The notes: generated by a model from the sequence alone, not told the origin. A stretch of DNA of 26,590 nt from Paracoccaceae bacterium (GCA_009920815.1 RFZH01000008.1:1-26590); one strand, 5' to 3'. Shown: positions 1 through 7,703, counted from the stretch's first letter. A program made the numbers and translations.

Positions 1-1072
1 CACCGCTGGTCCATGGCATCACATCCGCCATGCTGACCCCTGCCAAATCACATAGCGTTGGACACACGTCGATATTGGAGACGGGCGTCGTGACCAATCC
101 CACCTGCATCTGTGGGGCCGCGATCATCATGGGGACCCGCGCCGATCCTTCGTAAAAATTCATTTTGTACCACAGCCCGCGTTCGCCCAGCATATCGCCG
201 TGATCCGAGACAAACAGAATGATCGCCTCTTGACGCGTGCGTTCCAAAACATCGATAATTTCGCCGACCTTGTCATCCAAATAGGAAATATTGGCAAAAT
301 AGGCCCGCCGCGCGCGCGCCACCATTTCATCGGTCAGGTCATAATTACGCCAATCATTGGCGTCAAAAATCCGCTTTGCGTGCGGATCATGATCGTCATA
401 GGCCATGGCGGGGACCGTCGGCATCAAATGATCACAATCCTCGTAAAGGTCCCAATATTTGCGCCGCGCGACATAGGGATCATGCGGATGGGTAAAGCTG
501 ACCGTGACACACCATGGACGATCATCGGCACCGCGGGACAGATCATAAATCTTGCGCGTCGCGTGATAGGCAACTTCGTCGTCATATTCCATTTGGTTGG
601 TGATCTCGGCCACACCGGCCCCGGTCACCGACCCCATGTTGTGATACCACCAATCAATCCGTTCACCGGGCTTGCGATAATCGGGGGTCCAGCCGAAATC
701 AGCGGGATAAATATCGGTGGTCAAACGCTCTTCGAACCCGTGCAGCTGGTCTGGTCCGACAAAATGCATCTTGCCAGACAAACAGGTGTAATACCCCGCA
801 CGGCGCAGATGGTGGGCATAGGTGGGAATTGATGACGTAAATTCCGCCGCATTATCATAAACGCCATTTTGTGACGGCAATTGCCCCGACATAAACGCGG
901 CACGTCCGGGCGCGCACAGGGGGCTGGCGGTATAGGCATTGGCAAACCGCGTCGACCGTGCAGCCAGCTTTTTCAGATGCGGCGCATGCAACCAATCGGC
1001 GGGCCCATCGGGAAACAGGGTCCCGTTCAGTTGATCCACCATGATGATTAGGATGTTGGGTTGTGATGCCAT
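1..1072 (-). CDS. betC: Choline sulfatase, C-terminus cut by window edge
   Basis: Hydrolyses choline-O-sulfate to choline and sulfate, feeding glycine betaine synthesis. About 357 residues are visible of a family length near 500; the C-terminus lies outside the window. The protein opens with the alkaline-phosphatase-fold motif PNILIIMVDQLNGTLFPDGP, giving the metal-binding Asp near residue 13. The sulfatase signature SPLCAPGRAAFMSGQLPS follows, with Cys53 in C-x-P-x-R, the residue converted to formylglycine. Later segments HDPYVARRKYWDLY and LFVSDHGDMLGERGLWYK match the choline sulfatase subgroup rather than generic arylsulfatases. The ATG has an AGGGG ribosome site about 8 bases upstream. 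It lies on the same strand as purA and DUF2842 but 67 bases beyond them, so it may have its own promoter. No betI, betA or betB is visible. The subfamily call rests on remembered similarity. Confidence 0.93.
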   Translation of the reverse strand, partial: MASQPNILIIMVDQLNGTLFPDGPADWLHAPHLKKLAARSTRFANAYTASPLCAPGRAAFMSGQLPSQNGVYDNAAEFTSSIPTYAHHLRRAGYYTCLSGKMHFVGPDQLHGFEERLTTDIYPADFGWTPDYRKPGERIDWWYHNMGSVTGAGVAEITNQMEYDDEVAYHATRKIYDLSRGADDRPWCVTVSFTHPHDPYVARRKYWDLYEDCDHLMPTVPAMAYDDHDPHAKRIFDANDWRNYDLTDEMVARARRAYFANISYLDDKVGEIIDVLERTRQEAIILFVSDHGDMLGERGLWYKMNFYEGSARVPMMIAAPQMQVGLVTTPVSNIDVCPTLCDLAGVSMADVMPWTSG

Positions 1073-1139
1073 TTCGTGCCCCTGCAATCAGTTATATTTG
1101 ATAGCAGTTTTCACACTAGGCACAAAATGTCACGACAAA

Positions 1140-1367
1140 TTATTCGTCGGTTTCCGCGTCGGGATCGGCCTTGCCGACCCCTTTGAACACGAATTTAAAT
1201 GGTGCGGCCCACAAAAAGCCTAGGACAACATAGACGACCAGTTCCACCCAAAACGGCGGACGGTCAAACATGTCGATGACATTGACCGCCACCACCACAT
1301 AAAGCGGCAGACCAATCAGCAAGATGACCAATGACCATCTGCGGCGGGCTTTGTAACTTAACGCCAT
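1140..1367 (-). CDS. DUF2842 small membrane protein
   Basis: A 75-residue protein of unknown function matching the alphaproteobacterial DUF2842 family in length and pattern. A basic N-terminus (MALSYKARRRW) is followed by a transmembrane helix at about residues 12–32 and a second at about 38–58 (VELVVYVVLGFLWAAPFKFVF). It ends in a short acidic tail (KADPDAETDE). The ATG overlaps the purA stop by one base (TGATG), so the two are probably translationally coupled; this arrangement beside purA is common in Rhodobacterales. I infer an inner-membrane location. No catalytic residue is evident, and the sequence gives no basis for a role in purine synthesis beyond its position. Confidence 0.85.
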   Translation of the reverse strand: MALSYKARRRWSLVILLIGLPLYVVVAVNVIDMFDRPPFWVELVVYVVLGFLWAAPFKFVFKGVGKADPDAETDE

Positions 1368-2659
1368 CAGTCTTGGAACGGATCAGTGACAAGGATGGTG
1401 TCGTCCCGCTCGGGCGAGGTCGACAAAAGCGCCACAGGGCATTCGATCAGCTCCTCGATACGGCGCACGTATTTGATTGCGTTTGCGGGCAGATCCGCCC
1501 AGCTGCGCGCGCCTTCGGTGCTTTCGGTCCAACCCGGGACTTCTTCATAGATCGGGGTGCAGCGTGCTTGTTCATCTGCCGCTGTGGGCAGATAATCCAT
1601 ACGCTTACCATCCAAATCATAGCCAACGCAGATTTTCAGCGTTTCAAAGCCGTCCAAAACATCCAATTTCGTCAAGGCGATGCCCGTCACGCCAGAGGTC
1701 GCGCAGGTTTGACGCACCAAGCACGCATCAAACCAACCACAACGACGCTTGCGGCCCGTGGTGGTACCAAATTCATGGCCGCGTGTGCCCAAACGGTCAC
1801 CATCATCATCCAACAATTCGGTCGGGAAAGGGCCTTCGCCAACGCGGGTTGTATAGGCTTTTACAATGCCAAGTACAAAATCAATGCCACCCGGACCGAT
1901 GCCTGTTCCCGTGGCCGCCTGGCCCGCGATCACATTTGAAGATGTGACAAACGGATACGTCCCGAAATCAACGTCCAACAATGCGCCTTGCGCACCTTCG
2001 AACAAGATACGTTTGCCGGCTTTGCGTTTGTCGTTCAGCACCTTCCAAACAGGGGCTGCATATTTCAAAACCTCTGGCGCGATGTCCAACAGCTCTTGCA
2101 CCAATTGCTCACCGTTCACCTCGTCCATACCCAAACCACGGCGCAGCGGGTTGTGATGGGCCAACAAACGACCCACGCGGGTTTCAAGTGTCGCGCGATC
2201 TGCCAAATCTGCAACGCGCACAACGCGGCGGCCCACTTTATCTTCGTATGCTGGACCGATACCGCGGCCTGTGGTGCCGATCTTGGCGACGGCACTTGCA
2301 GATTCGCGGGCGCGATCCAATTCTCCATGCAGCGGCAGGATGAGAGGCGTATTTTCAGCAATCATCAACGTTTCGGGGGAAATATCCACGCCCTGTTCAC
2401 GTACTGTCGCAATTTCTTTGACCAAGTGCCAAGGGTCCAAAACGACACCATTGCCGATAACGGACAATTTGCCACCACGCACGACACCAGACGGCAACAC
2501 ATGTAATTTGTACACGGTGCCATCAATGACCAAAGTATGGCCCGCGTTATGACCGCCCTGAAACCGCGCGACCACATCGGCGCGTTCACTCAGCCAATCG
2601 ACGATTTTGCCTTTGCCTTCGTCGCCCCATTGCGCACCGACCACAACTACGTTTGCCAT
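1367..2659 (-). CDS. purA: Adenylosuccinate synthetase
   Basis: Catalyses IMP + aspartate + GTP to adenylosuccinate + GDP + phosphate, the first committed step to AMP, in the cytoplasm. The 430-residue length is standard. The GTP-binding segment QWGDEGKGK lies at residues 10–18, with catalytic Asp13. GGHNAGHTLV carries catalytic His41. IGTTGRGIGPAYEDK, LFEGAQGALLDVDFGTYPFVTSSN and GRKRRCGWFD are hallmark PurA blocks, and the C-terminus has the base-recognition TKLDVLDGF. The gene ends by overlapping the DUF2842 start by one base. It is divergent from the DUF6524-like gene across a 138-base gap containing an inverted repeat (2742–2769). Confidence 0.98.
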   Translation of the reverse strand: MANVVVVGAQWGDEGKGKIVDWLSERADVVARFQGGHNAGHTLVIDGTVYKLHVLPSGVVRGGKLSVIGNGVVLDPWHLVKEIATVREQGVDISPETLMIAENTPLILPLHGELDRARESASAVAKIGTTGRGIGPAYEDKVGRRVVRVADLADRATLETRVGRLLAHHNPLRRGLGMDEVNGEQLVQELLDIAPEVLKYAAPVWKVLNDKRKAGKRILFEGAQGALLDVDFGTYPFVTSSNVIAGQAATGTGIGPGGIDFVLGIVKAYTTRVGEGPFPTELLDDDGDRLGTRGHEFGTTTGRKRRCGWFDACLVRQTCATSGVTGIALTKLDVLDGFETLKICVGYDLDGKRMDYLPTAADEQARCTPIYEEVPGWTESTEGARSWADLPANAIKYVRRIEELIECPVALLSTSPERDDTILVTDPFQD

Positions 2660-2741
2660 GTCTGACCTTTCTGACTCGTGTCTTCAAACCCGCGCTGATA
2701 TAGCGCCGCTTTCACATAATTGGAACCATCAAATTGACGCA

Positions 2742-2769
2742 GCGCAAAACTTAGTCCAAACTTTTGCGC
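2742..2769. promoter_or_regulatory. Inverted repeat between divergent purA and DUF6524-like genes
   Basis: Perfect 8-base arms GCGCAAAA (2742–2749) and TTTTGCGC (2762–2769) are separated by 12 bases, so their centres are about two helical turns apart. The site lies roughly 85–110 bases upstream of purA and 30–55 bases upstream of the other gene. An operator is plausible. The regulator is unknown, and the site could be fortuitous. Confidence 0.3.
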
Positions 2770-2797
2770 AAAGTGAGTGTTTATTGGTTTTTTTAAC

Positions 2798-3205
2798 ATG
2801 CGGTTTTTGTTGCATTGGTGTTTTGCGTTCGGCGTACTGAGCGCGACTTATAATCCGACACGTTGGAATTTTTCGATCTGGGCCTTACAAAACTGGCCTG
2901 ATCAAACCGCAAAAGTGTTGAGCATCGGCGCATTATTACTTGGTCTCTACCTTTTGTATCTGTTTTTCATCGTCAAAGGGCTAGGCTGGTTCGGCCTATT
3001 GATCGTTACCTTTCCCACATTGATTTTTGTTGCTGTCGTGGGATGGGCCCTAATGTATTGGAACATATTTGATGTGTCGCTTTCGGACAGTGTTGCGTGG
3101 GCCAGTATCGGCGTCATAGCCTTTATATTGGCAAGCGCTCAGGCCATTTTCATCGAAAGAGTTGAAATACAAAGTCAGGTTTACAAACGGATATCACGTC
3201 GTTGA
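2798..3205 (+). CDS. DUF6524-like integral membrane protein
   Basis: A 135-residue protein of unknown function. I see four likely transmembrane helices: about residues 3–15 (LLHWCFAFGVLSA), 37–59 (LSIGALLLGLYLLYLFFIVKG), 62–84 (WFGLLIVTFPTLIFVAVVGWAL) and 100–120 (SVAWASIGVIAFILASAQAIF). A short basic tail follows. The N-terminal pattern 'ATYNPTRWNFSIWALQNW' is what suggests the DUF6524 family, from memory. A GTG seven codons upstream (2777) is in frame, but it would prepend a phenylalanine-rich MFIGFFN with no ribosome site, so I prefer the ATG at 2798. It is followed 93 bases later by secG. No function can be assigned. Confidence 0.7.
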   Translation: MRFLLHWCFAFGVLSATYNPTRWNFSIWALQNWPDQTAKVLSIGALLLGLYLLYLFFIVKGLGWFGLLIVTFPTLIFVAVVGWALMYWNIFDVSLSDSVAWASIGVIAFILASAQAIFIERVEIQSQVYKRISRR

Positions 3206-3298
3206 GGTCGCGTTTTACCATCGTTCAGACATTCTACCCTTGCCCCCGAAGGAATTCTTGCCTATCTAGCGGCTGAAACTCTTACTCTGCGGGGCGCT

Positions 3299-3661
3299 AT
3301 GGAAAACGTCGTACTTACCATTCACCTGATTTTGGCACTGGCTTTGGTCGGCATTGTTTTGCTGCAACGCTCCGAAGGTGGCGGCCTGGGTATGGGCAGC
3401 GGCGGCGGTGATGGCGTTCTTTCCAGCCGCAGCGCAGCGACTGCGTTGACCAAAATGACATGGATTTTGGCGATTGGATTTATCATTACGTCTATCAGCC
3501 TTACCATCATTGCGGCGCAAAAATCAGCTGGATCATCCATCTTTGACCGTTTGGGCACATCTGCGCCTGTTGAACAAACTGTTCCTGGCCTGCCAGACGT
3601 TCAAGACCTGTTGCCACCCTCTGCAGACGGTGCAACCCCGTTGGTCCCAAGCGCCAACTAA
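3299..3661 (+). CDS. secG: Preprotein translocase subunit SecG
   Basis: Auxiliary subunit of the SecYEG channel in the inner membrane, aiding SecA-driven export. The 120-residue protein has a first helix (about residues 5–21, VLTIHLILALALVGIVLLQ). The SecG signature follows: QRSEGGGLGMGSGGG and a Ser/Arg stretch (LSSRSAATALTKMT). A second helix lies at about residues 52–71. The Pro/Ala-rich C-terminal tail (residues 85–120) is typical of alphaproteobacterial SecG. The gene stands directly upstream of pyrG, as often seen in Rhodobacterales, but a hairpin at 3687–3713 and a 173-base gap suggest separate transcription. Confidence 0.96.
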   Translation: MENVVLTIHLILALALVGIVLLQRSEGGGLGMGSGGGDGVLSSRSAATALTKMTWILAIGFIITSISLTIIAAQKSAGSSIFDRLGTSAPVEQTVPGLPDVQDLLPPSADGATPLVPSAN

Positions 3662-3686
3662 TACACTACCTATTGGGTAAGTTAAA

Positions 3687-3713
3687 AAGATCGCATCATT
3701 ATGTTGCGGTCTT
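3687..3713 (+). terminator. Probable intrinsic terminator after secG
   Basis: AAGATCGCA pairs with TGCGGTCTT (9 pairs, one G-U wobble) across a 9-base loop, 25 bases after the secG stop. An imperfect A/T-rich stretch (ATTGCAAAATTTTT) follows rather than a clean U-tract, so termination efficiency is uncertain. Confidence 0.45.
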
Positions 3714-3714
3714 A

Positions 3715-3743
3715 TTGCAAAATTTTTGCGAATCCTTTATGTC
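3715..3743 (+). promoter_or_regulatory. Candidate sigma-70 promoter for pyrG
   Basis: TTGCAA (3715–3720), a 17-base spacer, and TATGTC (3738–3743). The match to consensus is only fair (4/6 and 3/6). Its position just after the secG hairpin would place the transcript start near 3750, about 85 bases before the pyrG start codon. Confidence 0.3.
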
Positions 3744-3748
3744 TTAAA

Positions 3749-3822
3749 TCCCGTGATGCTGCGATTCCTAAACGCGGCGGATTGATCATTTTGGGTTCGT
3801 ATAAACCATAAAATTCACGGGA
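3749..3822 (+). promoter_or_regulatory. Possible structured pyrG leader that covers the ribosome site
   Basis: TCCCGTGA (3749–3756) is the exact complement of TCACGGGA (3815–3822), which includes most of the pyrG ribosome site (GGGAG, 3819–3823). Two smaller hairpins are nested inside: GCTGCG/CGCGGC with a 9-base loop (3758–3778, one wobble) and GGTT/AACC near 3795–3807. Together they form a three-way-junction outline. Whether it folds this way, or regulates anything, is inference. Confidence 0.35.
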
Positions 3823-3834
3823 GCGTTCAAGCGC

Positions 3835-5478
3835 ATGGCAAGATACATATTCATCACAGGCGGTGTTGTTTCATCTTTGGGTAAAGGATTGGCCTCAGCC
3901 GCCTTGGGTGCATTGTTACAAGCACGCGGGTACAGCGTGCGTTTGCGGAAACTTGATCCATATCTGAACGTAGATCCCGGCACGATGAGCCCGTTTGAAC
4001 ATGGCGAAGTGTTCGTGACAGACGATGGTGCAGAAACCGATTTGGATTTGGGCCATTATGAACGTTTCACCGGTGTCGCAGCACGGACAACCGATTCTGT
4101 TTCGTCAGGTCGTATTTATTCAACCGTTCTGGAAAAAGAACGCCGCGGCGATTATTTGGGCAAAACGATCCAGGTGATCCCCCATGTCACCAACGAAATC
4201 AAAGATTTTTTGAAAATCGGCGAAGACGAAGTGGATTTTATGCTTTGTGAAATCGGCGGCACTGTTGGTGATATCGAGGGCCTGCCCTTTTTCGAAGCGA
4301 TCCGTCAATTTTCCCAAGATAAACCGCGCGGTCAGTGTATTTTCATGCATTTGACATTGTTGCCATATGTCAAAGCGTCGGGCGAATTGAAAACAAAACC
4401 GACACAGCACAGCGTGAAAGAACTGCGGTCCATTGGCATTGCGCCTGATATTTTGGTGTGTCGCTCCGAAGGTCCAATTCCAGCGAAAGAACGCGAAAAG
4501 CTGGCTTTGTTCTGTAACGTGCGACCAGATTCCGTCATCGCAGCGCAGGATCTGAAATCAATCTACGAAGCGCCGTTGGCCTATCACCGTGAAGGTCTGG
4601 ACCAAGCGGTCTTGGACGCGTTCGGTATTTCACCCGCGCCAAAGCCTGATTTGTCACGTTGGGACGATGTTGCGGATCGAATCTACAACCCTGAAGGCGA
4701 GGTTAAAATCGCAATCGTGGGCAAATACACCCAGCTAGAGGACGCCTATAAATCCATCGCCGAAGCGTTGACGCATGGCGGGATGGCCAACCGTGTCAAG
4801 GTCAATATCGAATGGGTCGATGCCGAAATTTTCGATAAAGAAGACCCTGCCGTTTACTTGCAAGGGTTTAACGCAATTTTGGTCCCCGGTGGCTTTGGCG
4901 AACGTGGCACCGAAGGCAAAATCAAAGCGGCACAATTCGCGCGTGAACACAAAGTGCCGTATCTTGGCATTTGCCTAGGCATGCAAATGGCCGTAATCGA
5001 AGCCGCGCGCAACGTGGCAGGTTTGACTGATGCGGGATCGGAAGAGTTTGACCATGAGGCTGGTAAAAAACGGTTTGAGCCAGTTGTATACCATTTGAAA
5101 GAATGGGTGCAGGGCAATAAAACGGTTGAACGCAGCGTGGGCGATGACAAAGGTGGCACCATGCGTTTGGGTGCCTATTCCGCAACCTTGGCCGAAGGGT
5201 CCAAAGTGGCCGAAGTGTACGGCACCTGTGACATCGAAGAACGCCATCGTCATCGGTATGAAGTTGCGATCAAATATCGCGATCAATTGGAAAAAGCAGG
5301 TTTGCGTTTTTCGGGCATGTCGCCTGACGGCAGCTTGCCTGAAATCGTTGAATGGGTCGATCACCCTTGGTTTATTGGTGTTCAATTCCATCCCGAACTG
5401 AAATCCAAACCTTTTGACCCGCACCCCTTGTTCAAAGATTTTGTTCGCGCCGCAAAAAGCGACGAACGGCTGGTATAA
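3835..5478 (+). CDS. pyrG: CTP synthase (glutamine-hydrolysing)
   Basis: Makes CTP from UTP, ATP and glutamine; cytoplasmic tetramer. The 547-residue length is normal. The N-terminal amidoligase domain (about residues 1–267) starts MARYIFITGGVVSSLGKGLA, the P-loop-like block. It continues with LDPYLNVDPGTMSPFEHGEV, TDLDLGHYERF, and CEIGGTVGDIEGLPF. The C-terminal class I glutaminase domain (about 292–540) has GICLGMQ with nucleophile Cys380 and FHPE with His519 and Glu521. It begins with a weak but visible ribosome site about 11 bases upstream (GGGAG). The leader upstream may sequester that site (3749–3822). All key residues are present and I see no irregularity. Confidence 0.98.
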   Translation: MARYIFITGGVVSSLGKGLASAALGALLQARGYSVRLRKLDPYLNVDPGTMSPFEHGEVFVTDDGAETDLDLGHYERFTGVAARTTDSVSSGRIYSTVLEKERRGDYLGKTIQVIPHVTNEIKDFLKIGEDEVDFMLCEIGGTVGDIEGLPFFEAIRQFSQDKPRGQCIFMHLTLLPYVKASGELKTKPTQHSVKELRSIGIAPDILVCRSEGPIPAKEREKLALFCNVRPDSVIAAQDLKSIYEAPLAYHREGLDQAVLDAFGISPAPKPDLSRWDDVADRIYNPEGEVKIAIVGKYTQLEDAYKSIAEALTHGGMANRVKVNIEWVDAEIFDKEDPAVYLQGFNAILVPGGFGERGTEGKIKAAQFAREHKVPYLGICLGMQMAVIEAARNVAGLTDAGSEEFDHEAGKKRFEPVVYHLKEWVQGNKTVERSVGDDKGGTMRLGAYSATLAEGSKVAEVYGTCDIEERHRHRYEVAIKYRDQLEKAGLRFSGMSPDGSLPEIVEWVDHPWFIGVQFHPELKSKPFDPHPLFKDFVRAAKSDERLV

Positions 5479-5489
5479 TGGGGACATCA

Positions 5490-5521
5490 GGCGCGGTGTG
5501 TAATATGCACCTTGCCGCGCC
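5490..5521 (+). terminator. Hairpin after pyrG
   Basis: GGCGCGG (5490–5496) pairs perfectly with CCGCGCC (5515–5521); an inner GGTG/CACC helix can form instead of part of this stem. It starts 11 bases after the pyrG stop. No T-run follows, so it may be a mRNA 3'-end stabiliser or a weak terminator rather than a classical intrinsic terminator. Confidence 0.4.
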
Positions 5522-5572
5522 GAATGTATGGCCTATGTTTGATAATGAACGCGCGACCGGCTGGAAACTCTG

Positions 5573-6126
5573 ATGCTGTCTTATCAACATATTTATCATG
5601 CGGGAAATCTAGCTGATGTCCAAAAACATGCCGTTCTGGCGTGGATTTTGGCATATATGACGCGCAAAGATAAACCGATTTCCTATATTGAAACGCATTC
5701 TGGTCGCGCGGTTTATGATTTAACTGCGACCGAGGCACTTAAAACCGGCGAAGCCGCTCAGGGCATTCAACGCCCCGATATCGCCGCATGGTTTGACGCG
5801 GATCACCCTTATGCAAAAGCCTTGCATAAGGTGGCCTCTGATCACAGTGCCAATCATTACCCCGGATCGCCGAAAATTGCCGAAACCACGTTGGCACGAT
5901 TGTCCTTTGGTATCCGGTGTTGATAGACGGCGGCTATTCCCAAATGGTACATAAATTGAAACGGGCCTTTCCGGATGGTATAGATCATCGCGTCGGGTTT
6001 CCACCCGCGCGTCAGGGCCATCGCATGATTGGATCGGGATTGTTTATTGTCAACGCGCCCTATGGATTGCATGATGAACTTGCGCGTCTGTCAAAATGTT
6101 TCGCGCGATTAACGAAAAAGGATTGA
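5573..6126 (+). pseudogene. rlmJ: rlmJ (23S rRNA m6A2030 methyltransferase) with internal deletion
   Basis: RlmJ methylates A2030 of 23S rRNA and is normally about 280 residues. The first part (5573 to about 5898) reads MLSYQHIYHAGNLADVQKHA, SYIETHSGRAVYDL and HYPGSPKIAETTLAR, the N-terminal half of the family. It then runs out of frame and stops at 5923. From about 5899, in another frame, the sequence resumes as IVLWYPVLIDGGYSQMVHKL and GHRMIGSGLFIVNAPYGL, the C-terminal part, ending at 6126. Roughly 75–80 codons are missing between them, including the catalytic D/N-P-P-Y loop. The lost length is not a multiple of three. The product should be inactive. A misassembly is the alternative explanation. 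The downstream DUF1330 gene follows two bases later. Confidence 0.85.
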
Positions 6127-6128
6127 CC

Positions 6129-6422
6129 ATGCCAAAGGCGTATTGGGTGGCCCATGTCACCGTTGATGACCCAAAAGTTTACGAAGACTACCGCGCAGCA
6201 AACGCAGTCGCATTCGCAAAATATGGCGCAAAGTTTGTGGTTCGCGGTGGCGTTCAGGAAATTTTAGAAGGCTCATCGCGCCCGCGTACCGTCGTCATCG
6301 AATTCAAAGACTTGGAAACAGCAAAAGCGTGTTACAATAGCCCTGAATATCAACATGCGCTGTCGATCCGTCAAACCGTATCAAGCGGCGATTTGGTCAT
6401 TGTTGAAGGGTACGACGGATAA
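6129..6422 (+). CDS. DUF1330 family protein
   Basis: A 97-residue cytoplasmic protein of the DUF1330 family, a ferredoxin-like alpha/beta-barrel fold of unknown function. Typical blocks are PKAYWVAHVTVDDPKVYEDY at the start and AKFVVRGGVQEILEG in the middle. The second half has RTVVIEFKDLETAKACYNSPEY and a terminal LVIVEGYDG. The ATG at 6129 has AAGGA seven bases upstream. A GTG at 6096 would add 11 residues lying in the rlmJ remnant and is less likely. The stop overlaps the next start by one base (TAATG). It begins an operon with the TerB-like and PhnD-like genes. Confidence 0.88.
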   Translation: MPKAYWVAHVTVDDPKVYEDYRAANAVAFAKYGAKFVVRGGVQEILEGSSRPRTVVIEFKDLETAKACYNSPEYQHALSIRQTVSSGDLVIVEGYDG

Positions 6423-6856
6423 TGTTTGGTACCTTTCTAAAATCCCTTTTGGCTCCTGCGCCCGCCCCTTTGACCACCGAGGATGCGCAACTTGCGCTAT
6501 GTGCGCTCTTGGTTCGTGTGGCAAGATCTGATGAAAACTATGCGCCATCCGAAATTGCACAAATCGATAAGGTGATGATGACGCGCTACGGCTTTGATTC
6601 AGCCCGTGCGGCACAGCTGCGCAAAAGCGCCGAGACTTTGGAACAAGAGGCTCCAGATACTGTACGCTTTACGCGCGCATTGAAAGACGCGGTGCCTTAT
6701 GACCACCGTATTGGCGTGATCGAGGCGCTTTGGTCCATCGCGCTGGCCGACGGTGCCCGCGATGCGGACGAAGATGCCGTCATCCGTCTTGTCGCAAACC
6801 TTTTGGGCATCACAGATGTCGAAAGCGCGACCGCCCGCCAGCGTGTGATGAAATGA
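6422..6856 (+). CDS. TerB-like (tellurite resistance TerB family) protein
   Basis: A 144-residue, all-helical protein resembling the TerB/DjlA-N-like domain. Two acidic repeats, ARSDENYAPSE (about residues 34–44) and LADGARDADED (about 108–118), are the internally duplicated, likely divalent-metal-binding loops of this fold. The C-terminal helix VIRLVANLLGI is typical of the family. The N-terminal FGTFLKSLLAP may be amphipathic; no signal peptide is evident. Its start overlaps the DUF1330 stop (TAATG) and its stop overlaps the next start (ATGA), so it is translationally coupled on both sides. No other ter genes are present, so tellurite resistance should not be assumed. Confidence 0.8.
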   Translation: MFGTFLKSLLAPAPAPLTTEDAQLALCALLVRVARSDENYAPSEIAQIDKVMMTRYGFDSARAAQLRKSAETLEQEAPDTVRFTRALKDAVPYDHRIGVIEALWSIALADGARDADEDAVIRLVANLLGITDVESATARQRVMK

Positions 6857-7596
6857 TCGCCACTTTACCGATGTATGATTTCGCCCATCTGCGGAACACA
6901 ACAGATCGGTTTTGGCGTCTTATTCAGACCGAATTGAAAATGGGGCCAACACATCTGACGCGTCAGGACGATCTGTGGTCGATGTGGACGTCGCCTGATC
7001 TGGTGTTGGGCCAAACATGTGGCATGCCATTTAGAACGCGTCTGCGCGATCAGGTGAAATATGTGATTACACCCGACTTTGGCCTAAAGGGATGCCCCCC
7101 GGGGTTTTACAATAGCGTCTTGCTTAGTCGCGAGAACATCACAGACCTTGCGCAGTTGGATGGTAAAACGATTGCCTATAACGAAAGCCTGTCACAATCT
7201 GGATGGGCAGCACCGATCTCGTTTTTATCCAAACACGCGATAGCGCCGAAAGCAGCCGTTAAAACTGGTGCACACATAAACTCGATGCGGGCAGTTTTAT
7301 CTGGCACTGCCGATTTTTGTGGCGTGGATGCGCAAACCTTTGCTTTGATCTGCAATATGACCGACGATTTTAATGATTTACGGATTTTGGCACATACGGA
7401 ACCCACACCCGGACTGCCCTATATTTGCGCCTTGCGCTTTGATCCAAAGGGGGTCGCCGATGCCGTCCTACGCGCCTATGAAACCTTGGATGGAGCGGAT
7501 AAATCATCCCTGCGGCTAAAGGGTTTTGTGCACATCGATACCGCGCATTATTTTTCGGTTCCTTCCCCAACGTCACCTGACAAAATGTTCGATTAA
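6853..7596 (+). CDS. PhnD/SsuA-type binding protein without a signal peptide
   Basis: A 247-residue protein resembling the PhnD-like phosphate/phosphonate binding-protein family (type II periplasmic-binding fold). Family marks are DLVLGQTCGMPFRT (about residues 49–62), DLAQLDGKTIAYNESLSQSG (about 98–117), GTADFCGVDAQTFAL (about 151–165) and TPGLPYI (185–191). The ATG overlaps the TerB-like stop (ATGA). A longer reading frame runs upstream through that gene but is a shadow. From this start there is no signal peptide, so it is probably cytoplasmic and might sense or bind a ligand rather than serve a transporter. It is 107 bases upstream of an ABC importer that has its own binding protein. Confidence 0.82.
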   Translation: MIATLPMYDFAHLRNTTDRFWRLIQTELKMGPTHLTRQDDLWSMWTSPDLVLGQTCGMPFRTRLRDQVKYVITPDFGLKGCPPGFYNSVLLSRENITDLAQLDGKTIAYNESLSQSGWAAPISFLSKHAIAPKAAVKTGAHINSMRAVLSGTADFCGVDAQTFALICNMTDDFNDLRILAHTEPTPGLPYICALRFDPKGVADAVLRAYETLDGADKSSLRLKGFVHIDTAHYFSVPSPTSPDKMFD

Positions 7597-7669
7597 ACCA
7601 GCCATTTGTCCAAAAACTTGGCGTTTTAGGCGTCTTTGAACATTGCAAACTGACAAAATTTCAGACCTA

Positions 7670-7679
7670 TTTGATCAAA
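7670..7679. promoter_or_regulatory. Palindrome TTTGATCAAA upstream of the importer
   Basis: A perfect 10-base palindrome, 24 bases before the importer ATPase start. The same 10-mer forms the centre of the 20-bp palindrome at 12109–12128, ahead of the first synthetase gene; the 11-mer ATTTGATCAAA is shared. It may be an operator for a common regulator. No regulator gene is adjacent. Confidence 0.4.
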
Positions 7680-7703
7680 CAAAAACAAAAAACAGGGAAT
7701 CAC

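Noticed and set aside
200..832. A 210-codon plus-strand open frame near the window start
   Set aside because: It lies antisense to the choline sulfatase gene, whose motifs are unmistakable; the plus-strand product has no recognisable domain and no ribosome site.
6422..6856. A tellurite-resistance locus
   Set aside because: Only a lone TerB-like domain is present, with no terC, terD, terE or terZ genes.
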